NCBI GenBank assembly: GCA_002682825.1 | Contig: NOKP01000002.1 | Location: 4,322,309-4,386,308 of the forward strand | Origin: Neonectria sp. B-13 | Lineage: Eukaryota; Ascomycota; Sordariomycetes; Hypocreales; Nectriaceae | Direction of reading: 5' to 3' | Length of the DNA stretch: 64,000 bases | Shown here: in pieces, positions 10,983 through 22,991 of the stretch | Position numbering within the stretch: position 1 is the first letter of the stretch | Layout: every line of letters begins with the position of its first letter | Translations under genes and position numbers: made by a program | Notes under the pieces: model-generated | Database searches by the model: none | What the model was told of the DNA's origin: nothing | What the model saw: only the letters and a program-made list of their open reading frames with translations

Positions 10983-13609
10983 ATGTGGTGCCCAACAGAC
11001 TCCTCTGTGCCGTCTGGCATCGGTTTCCTCGTCTTGACTTTGGTAGCCCAGTTTACATCTGCCGCTCCCGTTGCAGATGGTCCTGCCAGGTTGGTTCCTC
11101 TCCCATTCCCGATACCGCTAGATTCGGAAGTTTCGTCTTCAGCATACCGGTTATCAAACCCACAAGCTAACTGTTCCGTAGTATTGATCAGTTCCAAATC
11201 CATGGGCGCGCCGTCAACAGCACAGCTACGACGTCGACCGAAGTTGTCCCTGTCGATACTCCAACCAGCAGTGACGTGTTGAGCAGCACGAACTGGATTC
11301 CAACCGTCAGTACAGATATTGCAACCGTCAGCACGGATACGTCGACCGAAGTTGTCCCTGTCGATACTCCGACCAGCAGCGACGTGCTAAGTAGCACGAA
11401 CTGGATTCCAACCGTCAGCACGGATATTGCAACCGTCGGCACGGATACCACAACCGTCGGCGCCGGTACCCCGAGTAGCAGCATCGGCGACACGACCATC
11501 GGAGACACAACTATTAGCACTGGTACCCCAACCAGCAGCGACGTGTTGAGCAGCACGAATTGGATCCCAACTGTCAGCACGGATACTACAACCGTCGGAA
11601 CGGATACCACAACCGTCGGCGCCGGCACCCCGAGTAGCAGCATCAGCGACACAACCATCAGCAGTGGTACGCCAACTAACAGCGACGTGCTAAGCAGCAC
11701 TGATACTCTCACTGTTAGTAGCGATACTGATACCGCCACTTCTGGGACTGAACCAAGCTCGACTGCCACTACTACTGGCCTCACCACTAGCAGTGGTACA
11801 ACTGAAACGGTCCCGGAATCAACGACGGTGACCAGCGAGACCAGCGAGACCAGCTCCTCCGCACCCGTGACAGCGCCGCCCAGCGGAACAGAGGCTGTCA
11901 TTGCTCAGGCGACCGCCACCGCATCCGAATACAACTCGGAGATAGCCATTATCATTCCCATCATCATCGCCTGGACCAAGGATCCTGTCAATCTCAAGAC
12001 GGACACTCTGGACAAGGTCAACACCATTATTAATGGTATCAGGGGTGCCATCAATGACCTAGGAGGCTCTGAGTCCTCTGACTGCAACAGCAACAAGAGA
12101 GGCCTTCTGGACTTTGTGTCTGGCGTCATTAACACGCTGTCTTGTGTCGTCTCCAATCTTGTTGACGTCACGGGAAAGATTACTGGCGGTGTTGTTGACG
12201 GTGTTACTCCCATTGTGACCAGTCTCACCGAAAACAACAAGGATCTCGAGGACGAAAGTGAGGAGGAAGAGGACAAGGAAACCAAAACGGAGAAGAGCGA
12301 GACTGAAACCGAGGGCACCAGCACCACGGAACAGACTACGGCAACCACAACCGAAACTGAGACAACAACTACTACGTCTGGGGAGTGCAAAATGCGATCG
12401 ACGACCAAGATTGCGGGCGCATCCAACACTAATCCCACGATCACGCTACCTTTCCCGGAACAAACTGGGGTGACAACTGAGAGCGAGACTTCTACCGGTA
12501 CGGACGCCTCTTCCAGCACCTCGGGCGCAACCAGCGAGACCGGCACTACGACCACCGGCACCGACACAACGTCCGAAGCGCCTACGACCACCGGCACCGG
12601 CACTGGCACAACCTCCGAAGTGTCTACGACCACCGGCACCGGCACCGGCACAACCTCCGAAGTGTCTACGACCACCAAGGAGACCGAGACGTCAATCCCT
12701 ACGATGACGCTAAGCACTCTCATCACAACGACCAGACCCTCGTCAGACGAGTCCTCCAGTACCATCACCACGGCATCTACTATATCGTCTGGGCCCATCA
12801 CCACCACTGGCGAGGAGACCTCCACTGCGCCGACCCGCACCTATTACCCCTGTGGCGTCTTTGGGGGCCCACACGTCGTATCGGCCTACTGCCAATGCAC
12901 GACGACAGTCGACGGAAAGCAATATGTCGCCACCACGTCCTTGGTTGACGGCTCATGCGCTGCCTACACCGAATTCCCATCGAGTATCAACCCGATCACC
13001 GAGGCACCTGCCCCAACCGAAGCGCCCATCAACGAGCCTTACACCGAGACCGTAGACGGTACTGTCCTCGTCTACTCATCGTATAAGCTCAATTACGGTG
13101 TGGTCTATACAGGTATTCCAGTCACCATAACTGAAGGCCTTGGGGCCCCCGCGACCCTCTCGACCCCCGTACCAACACAGACCGCTGCGGACAACGACGG
13201 CTCGGGCCAGTGCGGCACTAGCGACAGCCTTTCTAAGAAGGGTCTAGGCGAGGCCTGCGACCGGGCCATTGACGGCTTTGAGGATGATGTCGTCTACACT
13301 GGCTACACTACCCGCTACAGCCGCTCAAACAAGGGCATTCTTATAGTCGTCTCTGTAGGCCAGGCCGGTTGCATTGCAAAGTTCAGCTGTGATGACTATG
13401 GCATTGGTATGAGCGGTAAACTCATCAAGGAAGCGTACGTTGCACAATCTCCCCTATTATCATCATAACGAAAGCCACGCTAACACTAGGAAAATAGTCG
13501 TGAGAGTGCTAAGTCTAACAATGACATTTGGATGTGTGGGCATGTTGAACTTTCTAACTCGTGTAGTGTGGTTATGGACTACTGCACAAATTGTAATAAT
13601 GAAGGATAG
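10983..13609 (+). CDS. Secreted Ser/Thr-rich repeat protein, cell-wall type
   Basis: Three exons, 10983-11089, 11182-13434 and 13498-13609, give 823 residues. Residues 1-28 are a signal peptide (core GFLVLTLVAQFTSAA). Next comes a Ser/Thr-rich stalk with tandem repeats containing SSDVLSSTNWIPTVSTD, then a non-repetitive block with hydrophobic patches (EIAIIIPIIIAW; KRGLLDFVSGVINTLSCVVSNL). An acidic EEEEDKE segment, a second Thr-rich stalk with TTTGTGTGTTSEVS repeats, and a cysteine-containing C-terminal domain (YYPCGVFGG, SAYCQC, GQCGTSD, GCIAKFSCDD, MCGHVE, CTNCNN) follow. The last exon supplies four of these cysteines and is needed for the domain. Heavy O-glycosylation and wall or extracellular location are inferred from composition. 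No GPI signal is visible. Confidence 0.8.
11231..11702 (+). repeat. Imperfect coding tandem repeats
   Basis: Units containing ACTGGATTCCAACCGTCAG recur at about 11288, 11399 and 11561 (with small variants), each preceded by a copy of the SSDVLSSTN codons. The spacings (about 110 and 160 bases) show that the unit itself has expanded internally by TTTVGTD/TTTVGAG sub-repeats. Near-identical DNA implies recent duplication or slippage. Confidence 0.75.
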
Positions 13610-14791
13610 CCTTTAGTTAAATAGACTCGTGCTTCAAAGTTGCTATAAGCTGGGCCTTCACTTGAATATCTACAGCGTCCTTTTTCAGATCAGCGCCGCT
13701 GGTTTTATCTTCACCCTCAATCTGCTAGTAGCCCAACAACGTAGCAACGCGAGTTAAGGCAGGAATGATAAGCACCACTGTGTACATAAATTCGACTCTG
13801 GTATTCATAGATTCCTCTAATTAGATCATATCCGTTCTCTACGCGGACACTCTAATCACGAAATCCACCTTGGGTTATCAGACTATTTAGGTGAGTGTTC
13901 CCGGCTCGGCTCAAGTCGTTGCCCTCTGCATGGAAGAGACGAAGCGATCATCAATCAGGTTCCAGGAGATTGTTCAGCGCGGCCCCAGTCTGTGGTTGGG
14001 ATCCTTGTAAATGGAGACACGCCTAGACCAGCAGGATCCAATCGACGTAGGTGAGCCAGTGCGGTGCCTCCGAATCATCGATCCCGGTGCACGCATGGAC
14101 GCAAACTATAGTGCGCATGGCTTGATTCTCCGACCAACTGAGCATGAGGCAGAGTTTAGGAGAATTGGGATGTTATTAGATAAATGTAGCTATTCAAAAG
14201 AGGTATTATAGCAGTCATGCAATTATGAACTTGGTATATTTGTCTCTGCGCAGAACCAGAATCTACTCATAATGAGTATCTAGCACTGGATGATGACTCT
14301 TTGGAACTTTACACATCCTTTCATCCTAGTTACTCTTGATGCACCAAGACTTTTCAGAACGATACTAAGTTCACGTTATCACATTGGCTTACCAACCTGC
14401 TAAGAACACATTATCTTACAACAATCTTAGTCGTAAACTCTGCAATTCCATTGAAAGACAAGGCCTCCCTTGGGAGATCTGGTTGCCGCGGTTGATATAG
14501 AACATGGAGGCTGTCAGGGGAAATTCTATTTCCGATGGCTTTGACTGTCCATCAAACTTTCATTGAGCCTTGCTTGACGCCTACCTAACCCCCGAAGCAT
14601 AGAAGACGTGTCCATCAGGTTACATAGTGACTCTGCTAGATAAGCCAGCTAAATCGATAGAGTCCGAAAACTTAGTAGGCGCTCTTGAAGGACCCACCCA
14701 TGGCGATTAAATGGCGTCTTAATTACTCCTAAATGCCATATATCACTGTAGAGACAGTAACATGCTTGCTGATGTCCTTTCCACTCCTGGT
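13610..14791. other. Intergenic with a possible gene relic
   Basis: About 1.2 kb. Apart from the short frame at 14011-14211 (listed separately), I see nothing with coding character. Confidence 0.4.
14011..14211 (+). pseudogene. Possible relic of a HET-domain protein C-terminus
   Basis: A 66-codon frame whose second half (YSAHGLILRPTEHEAEFRRIG) resembles the C-terminal end common in fungal HET-domain incompatibility proteins, where a G-L-x-L-R-P-T segment is followed by an E-F-x-R-x-G segment. There is no HET domain upstream and no clear splice extension, so if real it is a fragment. The assignment rests on recalled family resemblance only. Confidence 0.25.
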
Positions 14792-17095
14792 TCACCTTGA
14801 TCTGTTTTCGGATGTGCTCACCAGACCACAGAGACAGGGCGCAATCAGGTCAAGAATCCACGAAACCAAGTAGCGGAATGTGAGGACCTTGGGTGGCTCG
14901 CCCTGTTTAGGTGTCGTTGTTACTTCCCCTTCACGCCGTGCCCCTTTCTGAGTTGAAGTGCCGGCTTCCATATGGACACGTTCAGACTCGTCCGGCTGAA
15001 GGTTGGGGCTTGAAACCCCATTATCAATGGACCCTGCCTCCACGCTTGAGCTCAAGGTGTCTTCGGTGCCCTGCGTTGTGACAGGGGTGTCGCGTGCTGA
15101 AAGCATAGTGGAGTTGGTAATTTGACTCACAAGCGCAGGCGTTGCCTTGTTCTCCTCTGAGTCAGACTGAGCGAGCTGTCCTGTTTTCAAGATGCAGTAA
15201 TTCGGGCTGTCTCTGCATTTCCGATAAATTTCTTCAAACTTCTTGAAGACTACTACACATCTGGTTCGCTCCTTTGGTTGTACTTGGAGCAGGCCGGTTT
15301 GAACCAAGTCTAGAACATCGCAAAGGAAGTCACTGCATTGCTCCATTTCGCGCAACTTCTGGATCTCCTAATTAGAACATTAGATTAGCTCCCAAATGAT
15401 GAGCAAGCTTAAGGACTTACCTGAGTGACGGATTCCTTTACTGTTGCTTCTGATCCGCTTCCTGAGCTCTGCGCTTCGGGTCCGGGCTTGGTGAAGAACT
15501 TGTCTTCAACGAAGTTGCCCACCCCAGCATCCTCTACCCTTCTCTTTGAGAACTCATCCACCTCCTTCCAGCCTAGGAGGTACCAAGCAACAAACTCGAG
15601 GAGAATGCACCCGAACGACCACATGTCTGACGGTGGCAAAGACACTGCTGCCGCGTCAAACTCCGGTGCGCGGTAGGTTGGTGATCCGCCGGCTTGACTA
15701 GCTCGTACTTGAACGGAACTTAACCTGTGGAAGTCGGCGAGGCCAAAATCGGTAATTTGAAGCACCCACTTGTCTTTGAACCAGAGAATGTTCTCGGGTT
15801 TCAAGTCACCATGTCTTCCATATATTTTCTCGTCGTCGGGGCTTAGGCTGTTCTTGGTGCCGTGATCATTACTGCACTTGTGGATCAGCTGTATACCGTC
15901 GGCCAAGCCCATGAGCTGTTCCGACATCCACTGAGCCATCGTGGCGTCGCGAGGGCGGTCGTTGACATTTGGGTATGCTTTCTTCCAAAAGTTCAGTAGA
16001 TTTTCATCAGCCCATGGAAAAACCAAATGGTAGTGACGCCCGTGCTTGAAGGTGACGAGGAGACGTATGAGGTGAGGGTGGTTCTTTGACACGAACCGTT
16101 TGAGATTCTTCACTTCCTTGTCGAATTTCAAAGTCGAACTACTCCGAAGAATCTTCACGGCAAAGAACTGATTCTCATCCTGAGAGGTCTGTAAAGTATT
16201 TGATCAACAGTTGGAGACGATAGAATACTGACGGACTACTTACTCGAGATGTCAAGTGGTTGTGGTGTGCTGGGTGAATCTTCACCTTCCGGACTTCTGA
16301 GAAACCACCTTCATGTTCGGCTCCCGCTCCTTCAGACTCTGAACTCGGGAAAGGTATAAACGGGAGTATTGTTCTCTCTTCTAGCAGATAGTGGCGAACC
16401 AATTCGGGTGTCTCCCTGTTAAGATCCCAAAACGGGGCAAGCATCTGCCACTGATACGAATCGAATGTGTCTCGTTCATGTGGTTTCCAACTTTCGAAAG
16501 ACTTTATCGTTTCATATGCGCCATTCTCTAGCTTCCGTTGGAGCTGTACTGGCTCTCCGGAGTCGAGAAGAAAGGGAAGATTGTTGTCATGAATGTCCTC
16601 GTCGATCAGGTCTATGATTGCCCCCACTTTATCCAGTAGTAGGAGAATGGTGAACAGCTTTCGCCTCGTTGTTCTGCTGACTCTCTTCGCGTGGGGTAAG
16701 CTGAAGGTGAATGTCCCCCAGATCCTTTGTGCGATTTCGTTGAGGTTGTGATTAGGATTAAGATTCAAAGACGTGAGTTCCTCCTTGACAGTCTGTTTGT
16801 TGATGATGAGATCCAGTTCGTTTATTGGGAGAAACTTTAGGCCCTGTTCCGACCAAGTGGAGCGCTTCAGGGCTTTCCTAATCCGGTCCTCAAGTGATGA
16901 AGGTTCCGTGAACCGCTCTCCAGTATGAGAAATCAGAACATCTTGAGGCTGATCTGCCAGTTGCGTCACAGAGCTCTCTCGGTCCGCGGTTTGTTCAAGC
17001 TGCTTGGTGTCTCCACCGTCGATCACAACGCTAGCTTCGGTGTTGGAAACTTGAATTTGTGGGCTTGTACTGAGAAAGTTACGGCTCAACGACAA
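14792..17095 (-). CDS. Large fungal protein kinase, paralog of the left-edge gene
   Basis: Three exons, 17095-16244, 16188-15421 and 15367-14792, all joined in phase 0, give 731 residues. The N-terminal 284 residues carry no known domain and end in an acidic HEGGFSEVRKVKIHP segment equivalent to the glycine-rich entry of the kinase. The kinase part has FFAVK (Lys about 296), HGDLKPEN (about 410, Gly replacing Arg of HRD), DFGLAD (about 431) and YRAPEFD, so all catalytic residues are present. The C-terminal tail begins EIQKLREMEQC and ends in a hydrophobic patch with cysteines (LDLIAPCLCGL). Intron positions and flanks match the first gene in the window. Cytoplasmic location and function are not known. 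Such kinases are numerous in plant-associated ascomycetes. Confidence 0.85.
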
Positions 17096-19188
17096 GTTGT
17101 GGGAGCCGAGTATAATGGGCGGATCATTGCTGGGCCGGCGATCTAGACGCTTTCATGGATAGTTAGTCGATAAGGCCTTTTTTCTTTGTGGTAGTACACC
17201 GACTGGACATTTCAACCTACGCTGTCGGATTGGTCGGAAGCAGATCCAAAACTGTTTGCCTCTTGGCGGCTGCCTCTCGAAGAGTTCATGATTGGACCGC
17301 TCTGGACTCGATGGTATTGATACGAGTTCACTTGCCAAGTAAGTTACGCCCTAACACTACTTCATAGGGAGATGGTGGCGAGAAAGAAGGACCTTTTATG
17401 GGCCACCATAGCCTACAGTTCCCCCACCTTGTCTTCTCGTGTTTAATCAAGATCTACTGTGCGAGGCTCTGCCGTGGGCCTGAAGCGTGTGGTGGAGCCT
17501 GGTAAGAACGACACCCTTCCAAGATCTAGCTCTGCGCTGCCACCGCCAACGGCCAATGCCACAGTTGGGTGGCGGGAACCAGGGACACACCTAGAGCATC
17601 GAGTCTACTGAGTGTTCAGGGCCTGTTCTGCGTTTACTTCTAGGTTGTCTCAAGGGGGGGGGGCTATGTTCCTGGCAATGCATACACAAGTACAGGCGAT
17701 GGCGAAGACACGAGGCATATTTAAGCCAATGCTGGGGCTGGTTGCGGCGGCTAGGAATACATTTTGCAAGTGAGTGGGCAACGTGGATACCAATATGAAT
17801 CAAAGTCTGGAGAGTCGCTGGCCCTGGTCTCACATTCCCCATCCGTTGGAGCGGCCGCTTGTGCTGGGCATCCGGCGACAGATCCTCGGGAACTTGGACA
17901 AGCTCAGCCCACATATGATCCAAGTCCGATCCGAAGAGGCAAGGAGTGTCTTTACTGGTACCTACTTTTCACATGTCGTACGGAAGGGTTGGCCCCCAAG
18001 GCAATAGTTAGGAGTGCACTTTTACCCGTCTTCCACATATTTCCTCTTCAACTAAGGACACTTGGTCCATCGTTGTGATCACGGAAGAGCGGCTGAGTTC
18101 AGCGGGTGTCAGGTGGACTTCAGCGGCAGCCCCCAATACTCCGTCAGTGAGACAATACCCCCGCCCTGCATGAACTGCTTCCTATGATACGGTGTGTTCA
18201 TCTACTTGCTGTCCTTATCTTGTTGGTTAAGGCTAGGTAAGTAGCGCTTGGCAACCACCAAGGATGAGGGCAGCAGAGGAGGATTGAAGAGAGCCAGACT
18301 ATTGTCTTGGAAGCCCCTCTTCGGGGTTCTCCGTATTAAGTACCAATTGAAACATGACAATGGTGGTGGCAGTGATGGCGTTGGTTGTAGCTGGTGTTGC
18401 CTTGTTGGTGGGGGGATGATGTCTTGCAGGCAAGCGGTAACTCACTGTGCCTTTGATTGGTAGCCTGATTTGTGAGTGCTTTACTTATTGAGACATGCAT
18501 AGGCTACTCTTTATCTGGCAACTAGACTACGTAACCGAGTTGCCTCGCAGGCTCGGTATCCTGCATAATGGGCTGGTCTTAGACTCGTAGTGTGCCACAC
18601 AGTGACCACACCCATGCGAAGTGACACCCTCTAACCGCCGGCCCCCAACTGAAGAATTTGGTTCATCCTGATTTCTGTCAGCTATGAGTGTCATCTGCAC
18701 CCCTCGTCGGTTCGTTGACCTACCGCAAAAGAGGCGGAACGGGACGATCTGTACTTGATTCTCGACCGCTCAAGCTGGCCGCCTCATGACGACGTCTGGG
18801 CTTAAATGTCTTTCATTTCTGCGCCGCTGAGCGAATAAGTGATACAAAAGAAATGTAGGCTGCCTCAGCCACTTTTGGATGGTGTAGAAGAAGAGCGTGT
18901 GATAGGATCAAGCACAGTTCTTTCCAGTCAGCTGCCCCCACCAGGACGCAGAAGTAGAAACGGAACGAGGCCGTCTCATGTCGGACAACTGGCGACTTTT
19001 GTCCGTAATCGGCAGTCATTCCAGGGCAAGGCGTACTCAGCCCCGTTTGTGCAGGCAGTCTGGCCCTGGACAACGCTTATTTACATGGCCCTGCAGCTCG
19101 TTCCCCCACCCAGGATGGCCATGCCTCCTCTCCGATCCTCGTACCTTCGCCATCGACCTACGCGTCTCAACTTGCCATATCTACAACC
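17096..19188. other. Long intergenic stretch
   Basis: About 2.1 kb. Several frames of 60-120 codons exist on both strands, but none has convincing composition, splice structure or family resemblance. A 10-base G run lies near 17655. Promoter of the minus-strand kinase is at the left end. Confidence 0.4.
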
Positions 19189-19584
19189 ATGTCGGGAAAT
19201 ATGAGTGCCTCATCCAGTCAACTCCAATGGGGTTGTGTTCAAGACGAGCACACCGAGCGGCTTCACACTAAATACGTTCCGAACGCCGAGTTGCTTGTGA
19301 AAGTGGTGGATGATCTGGTGGGACCGAACCACAAGTTTAGAATAGAGGTTTGCATCCATTCCTATCTTTCTAGCGACAACTAGACTTATTGGTGACCTCC
19401 AGATGCGTCACAATGTGTACAACATCCGGTCAGAGACCGAGATTAATCTCGTAAGTTCCCTTTTCAAGCGTCCCAGACGGTTCATGGGATAATTCTAACG
19501 GCTTCTTGGTTGTAGAGGGAGATACTTGCCCGGTGTAATCCTACGCGCGGGACGGAAAACGAAGACTTCATGGTCACGTCCTGA
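19189..19584 (+). CDS. Small hypothetical protein, three exons
   Basis: Exons 19189-19347, 19403-19450 and 19516-19584 join in phase 0 to 91 residues (start MSGNMSASSSQLQWG, end NEDFMVTS). Both introns (55 and 65 nt) have plausible GT...AG ends with AG preceded by pyrimidines, and the second donor is GTAAGT. There is no signal peptide or membrane segment. I do not recognise it. The spliced frame could be fortuitous, so transcript evidence is needed to accept it. Confidence 0.35.
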
Positions 19585-21271
19585 TGGGAACCAGCCCCAG
19601 GGCTACGGGTTCAGTCCCAATGCGGAGTTGCTCAAGGATGTAGGCGTGCATCTTTGACTGCTGTTGCTATTCATAGAATTGGTAGGGTTTCGGGTTTGAA
19701 ATTCAAGGGAATATTGCAGGCTCCGTTGAGTCTGCTTCCTTCTCTGATTCTCCTTGATATCTCATTTGTCCTTTGATACATTTGTGTTCCGTTTTTAACG
19801 TCGTCTTTAAGCATCCTGATTGGCAACGAAGGGATTTGTTCAACTCATTTCTTCTTCCTGGTTCTATTCAAGACTATGACAATGTCTTCACAACCAAGCA
19901 AAATTGAATCAATATTTCTGAAGTCTGGTCGCTTGTTCCGCTTGTATATTCTCACAATTTCCCAGCCGTGAAATTAAGAATATTTTTTCTAAATACCCGC
20001 TGTATTGAGTAAATTCCACTGTTGGCATAAGTCTTGTCAAGTTGATGAATGCAGAACATCTGTCAGGTTTGAAATCCCCCGATCCTACTGGACCAATTTC
20101 CCACTGACCGATCATCGACATAGATAGAGACTTACATGATGCTTGCTTAGTGATTTTAGAACGGGCAAACATGAAACATGAACATGTTGAATGTGGTGAC
20201 GTGAAGTTCAAGAATCATTAAGACTTCAGAGTCGGGTTTTAAAACGACTTGAATTAAGATATACTCAGTGATTGGGTTTCTATTTAGTAGACCACGGCTC
20301 CGCTTAACCGTAGCTAACATGATCTAGCGACACCTATTGAACATCTTTCAAGACAAGAGGGAGTTCTCCAACTAGGCCGTTGAGGATATCCGTGTGTACT
20401 TTTCTCGAATCAAACATTGTCACACCAAAGATGAGATCGGAGCCAGCAGGACTTTTCGTGGGATGGAACAGGATGAGCTGTAGCGGTACAAGGTCAATGA
20501 AATACCGCGCTGCTTTGGCCAGTGCTTTTCATGTTTCAAATGGCATGTTTGACCTCTGTCTCTAGAGGGCGAAGAAGGTGATGTGATCATGCTCTAGTTT
20601 GCAGGAAACGTTCCGTTTTTGCATCATCCCACAGCCCTAAAAGACAGTTTTAAATTTGTCGGTGAATGATTTGTGAACGGCGATTACTTGAGAGCTGAAC
20701 AGCCAAGAGGAACATCACTAGCAACCTTTTCCTTGGTGCACGTAGTAAAGAAGAAGGGCGCGAGCAATCCATCACTCCAGGAGCTTCATCAAGCGTGATC
20801 AAGCCCCCGGCATCGTAATGGACATCATCAGTGTCTTGCATCTGCGTCTGTGAAAGTGGCTCCTGGCGGTAAAACTGGAGAAAAGGCATTGGTTTATTGA
20901 GGAACGGGTGGATGGATCATGGGTTGCTGATGCCACCCAAGCTGACCAAGATCTTAGTTGAGTTTCGTCTCAGGATAGGCACAAGAGCATTAACTAACCC
21001 TCATGGACTGTGGTCCACAGTGGACCCATTATTTTTGGTTTGCCATCTCTCCAGGCTGCGACTTCCCGATGAAATACCTGGACGGCCCAGGCTACGGGGT
21101 ATTTAACCTCGAAGAACCTCCATAGAAGGGCCCATCTCTCCTTTCCTTTACCCTTCCATCCCTTCATATGTACTTTCATGCACGCCCTCTACTTTGTGCT
21201 ACGCCACTGTCGCAATTCACGAGGACCTGAACCCCCCCGACGATTCAGTTGTATTATCGAATATCTGAACC
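19585..21271. other. Intergenic, promoter at right end
   Basis: About 1.7 kb with no accepted gene. A TATTTAAC at 21100-21107, about 165 bases before ATG 21272 and followed by a CT-rich leader, is a possible core promoter element of the next gene. Confidence 0.4.
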
Positions 21272-22771
21272 ATGGCTCCCACTAACCTTGAGTTCGAAGC
21301 ATTTTCGTTTCGGGGCCGTGACGGGTCCTTGAAGCTCGATAATATGCCTTGGAACCAATACAATATCATGATGACTCGCTTGAAGGACAGATACGGTGTT
21401 GTGGAATGCCGTGCCAAAGAGCCTTTTCTTATCCTTGCATGCGCAGGAACACCTCCCGATGAGAAAGTCCGGCCCTTTACTGTTGGCGGGCTAATCACCA
21501 TCTGGAGACCGATCGGCGACATGAGTTTTCTGCCCACCATTGGGGACGTGGGTAAATCTGGCAAGGCCGTCAAAATTGATCCCAGAATGCTCAAAAAAAT
21601 TGTTGAGCGTGAGATTCTCTCGCACGAGGTCCTTCTATACCTCGCCGATTATGTGTTCCCGGATTGCGAAGGCCTTTCCATCATGTGGGAATCCTTGATT
21701 GTGGAATTGCCCAAGACAACCCCAGGTAAGTTCAGGAACCGGCTTAAAGAACTCCCAACAAGTATCGTCAAAGCTCCAATCAGCTTGTTCTATCATAATG
21801 GTCCCTTGCCCAGTGCCGAAAGACACCGAAACGGGAAATCACTGGATCCGAGGGTCCCGGAGGCGGTCACACACCCTGACGCCGAGTACATGGACACGGA
21901 CGGCACTTTTCGCCCAGGCTTCATGATCAGTTCGGTCGACAAAGCGGGCATCATATCTTCTTCAGTTACGGCCTGCATCCTTGTGAAAAAGGGTCAAGAC
22001 GTACGGCTCATCTGCCCTTATCACAATTGGGAAACCCAGGACGACGACCAGCATAACGACAACGACTCAGGAGTGTTTGGCGGCTTTGGCCTAACGGATA
22101 CCGAGTCCTTGGAGCCCGTATCGCAAGGAAATCCCGGTAAAACTATCGGCTTCATCATGGAACGGATCGGCTCGAGTGATATAGCCCTGGCCCAACTGAA
22201 CGGCGAAGTTGGAATTAAGAATACTTTTATTGGCGTAGACGGGGTAGCGAACATTTCACACAAGTTTTCAGCCAAGAGTTTCCTCCACAGCAATCACCAG
22301 TCGATTGGTGACGAGTACTTGATTGATAGCTTCGTTTCTGGCAAGCAGAGACTGTTTGGATACGGCAAACGATTCGAAGTGAGGCGATGGTCTGGCCCGC
22401 CACGTTACCATTTCGAGGCCTCACCAGGCATGGAGTACCGTCCTCCTCCCAAAGAATTCGCCTATGTCTCCTCAGAGCATTGGGCATATGTTACCAACAA
22501 CGCAGAAATGCTTGCAAAGCCCAACGCCCGAATGGAACTCTGCGGCACGGCTATCCTTAGATGTCGGAATGGGAAGATGCGGCGGGATTACGAACAACAT
22601 GCGCTGGAGCGTGGTGAGATTGCTGGCATGATTCACTTTGCAGAGTTCCCCATCATGAATCGTTACCAGGTGGACAATTATCTTATATATGCTGATAACT
22701 TTGATTCTCTCATAATGGATGGATGGAAGATTGTGCAGAAGCCCGAGGAAGTTCATGGCACTCAAACCTAA
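21272..22771 (+). CDS. Uncharacterised fungal protein with degenerate trypsin-like domain
   Basis: A single intronless frame of 499 residues. The first 200 residues have no known domain. From about residue 215 the layout resembles a trypsin-like fold: a strand pair with SSSVTACILVKKG (TA-H-type site without the catalytic His), PYHNWE, FIMERIGSSDIALAQL (the S-D-I-A-L pattern of the catalytic Asp strand in serine proteases), and near the C-terminus MELCGTAILRC where GDSGGP is expected. GMIHFAEF and ADNFDSLIMDGWKIV follow. Neither His nor the nucleophilic Ser is obvious, so it is probably a non-catalytic relative. This is inference from pattern, not a search. It has no signal peptide. Upstream TATTTAAC fits a promoter. 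Confidence 0.7.
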   Translation: MAPTNLEFEAFSFRGRDGSLKLDNMPWNQYNIMMTRLKDRYGVVECRAKEPFLILACAGTPPDEKVRPFTVGGLITIWRPIGDMSFLPTIGDVGKSGKAVKIDPRMLKKIVEREILSHEVLLYLADYVFPDCEGLSIMWESLIVELPKTTPGKFRNRLKELPTSIVKAPISLFYHNGPLPSAERHRNGKSLDPRVPEAVTHPDAEYMDTDGTFRPGFMISSVDKAGIISSSVTACILVKKGQDVRLICPYHNWETQDDDQHNDNDSGVFGGFGLTDTESLEPVSQGNPGKTIGFIMERIGSSDIALAQLNGEVGIKNTFIGVDGVANISHKFSAKSFLHSNHQSIGDEYLIDSFVSGKQRLFGYGKRFEVRRWSGPPRYHFEASPGMEYRPPPKEFAYVSSEHWAYVTNNAEMLAKPNARMELCGTAILRCRNGKMRRDYEQHALERGEIAGMIHFAEFPIMNRYQVDNYLIYADNFDSLIMDGWKIVQKPEEVHGTQT

Positions 22772-22991
22772 GCGGCTAAGATGTGGGAACCCCCGGGCCT
22801 ACACTTTCAGGGCTACTGTTGCTAAATTGTGAAAAGAACCAATGCGCGTGCTTCTAGGCATGAGAGCGGAGGTTTTGGTATGGCTACTTATGTAATTACA
22901 TTGCGTTTATACTCACTGGTATTGATGAAGTTGTGTCTACGTTGCAACTTCCGGGGACTCGAGAATGAACGGCGATCCTAGATGAAACCCG

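Noticed and set aside
11188..12840. Two long minus-strand ORFs of Val/Ser-rich protein
   Set aside because: They are antisense shadows of the Thr/Ser repeat gene, created by its codon bias.
17774..18078. Overlapping plus-strand ORFs of 77-104 codons
   Set aside because: Two frames overlap, neither with coding-like composition or known similarity.
20650..20889. 79-codon minus-strand ORF with ATG
   Set aside because: No recognisable features and no splice extensions; probability of a chance ORF in this gap is high.
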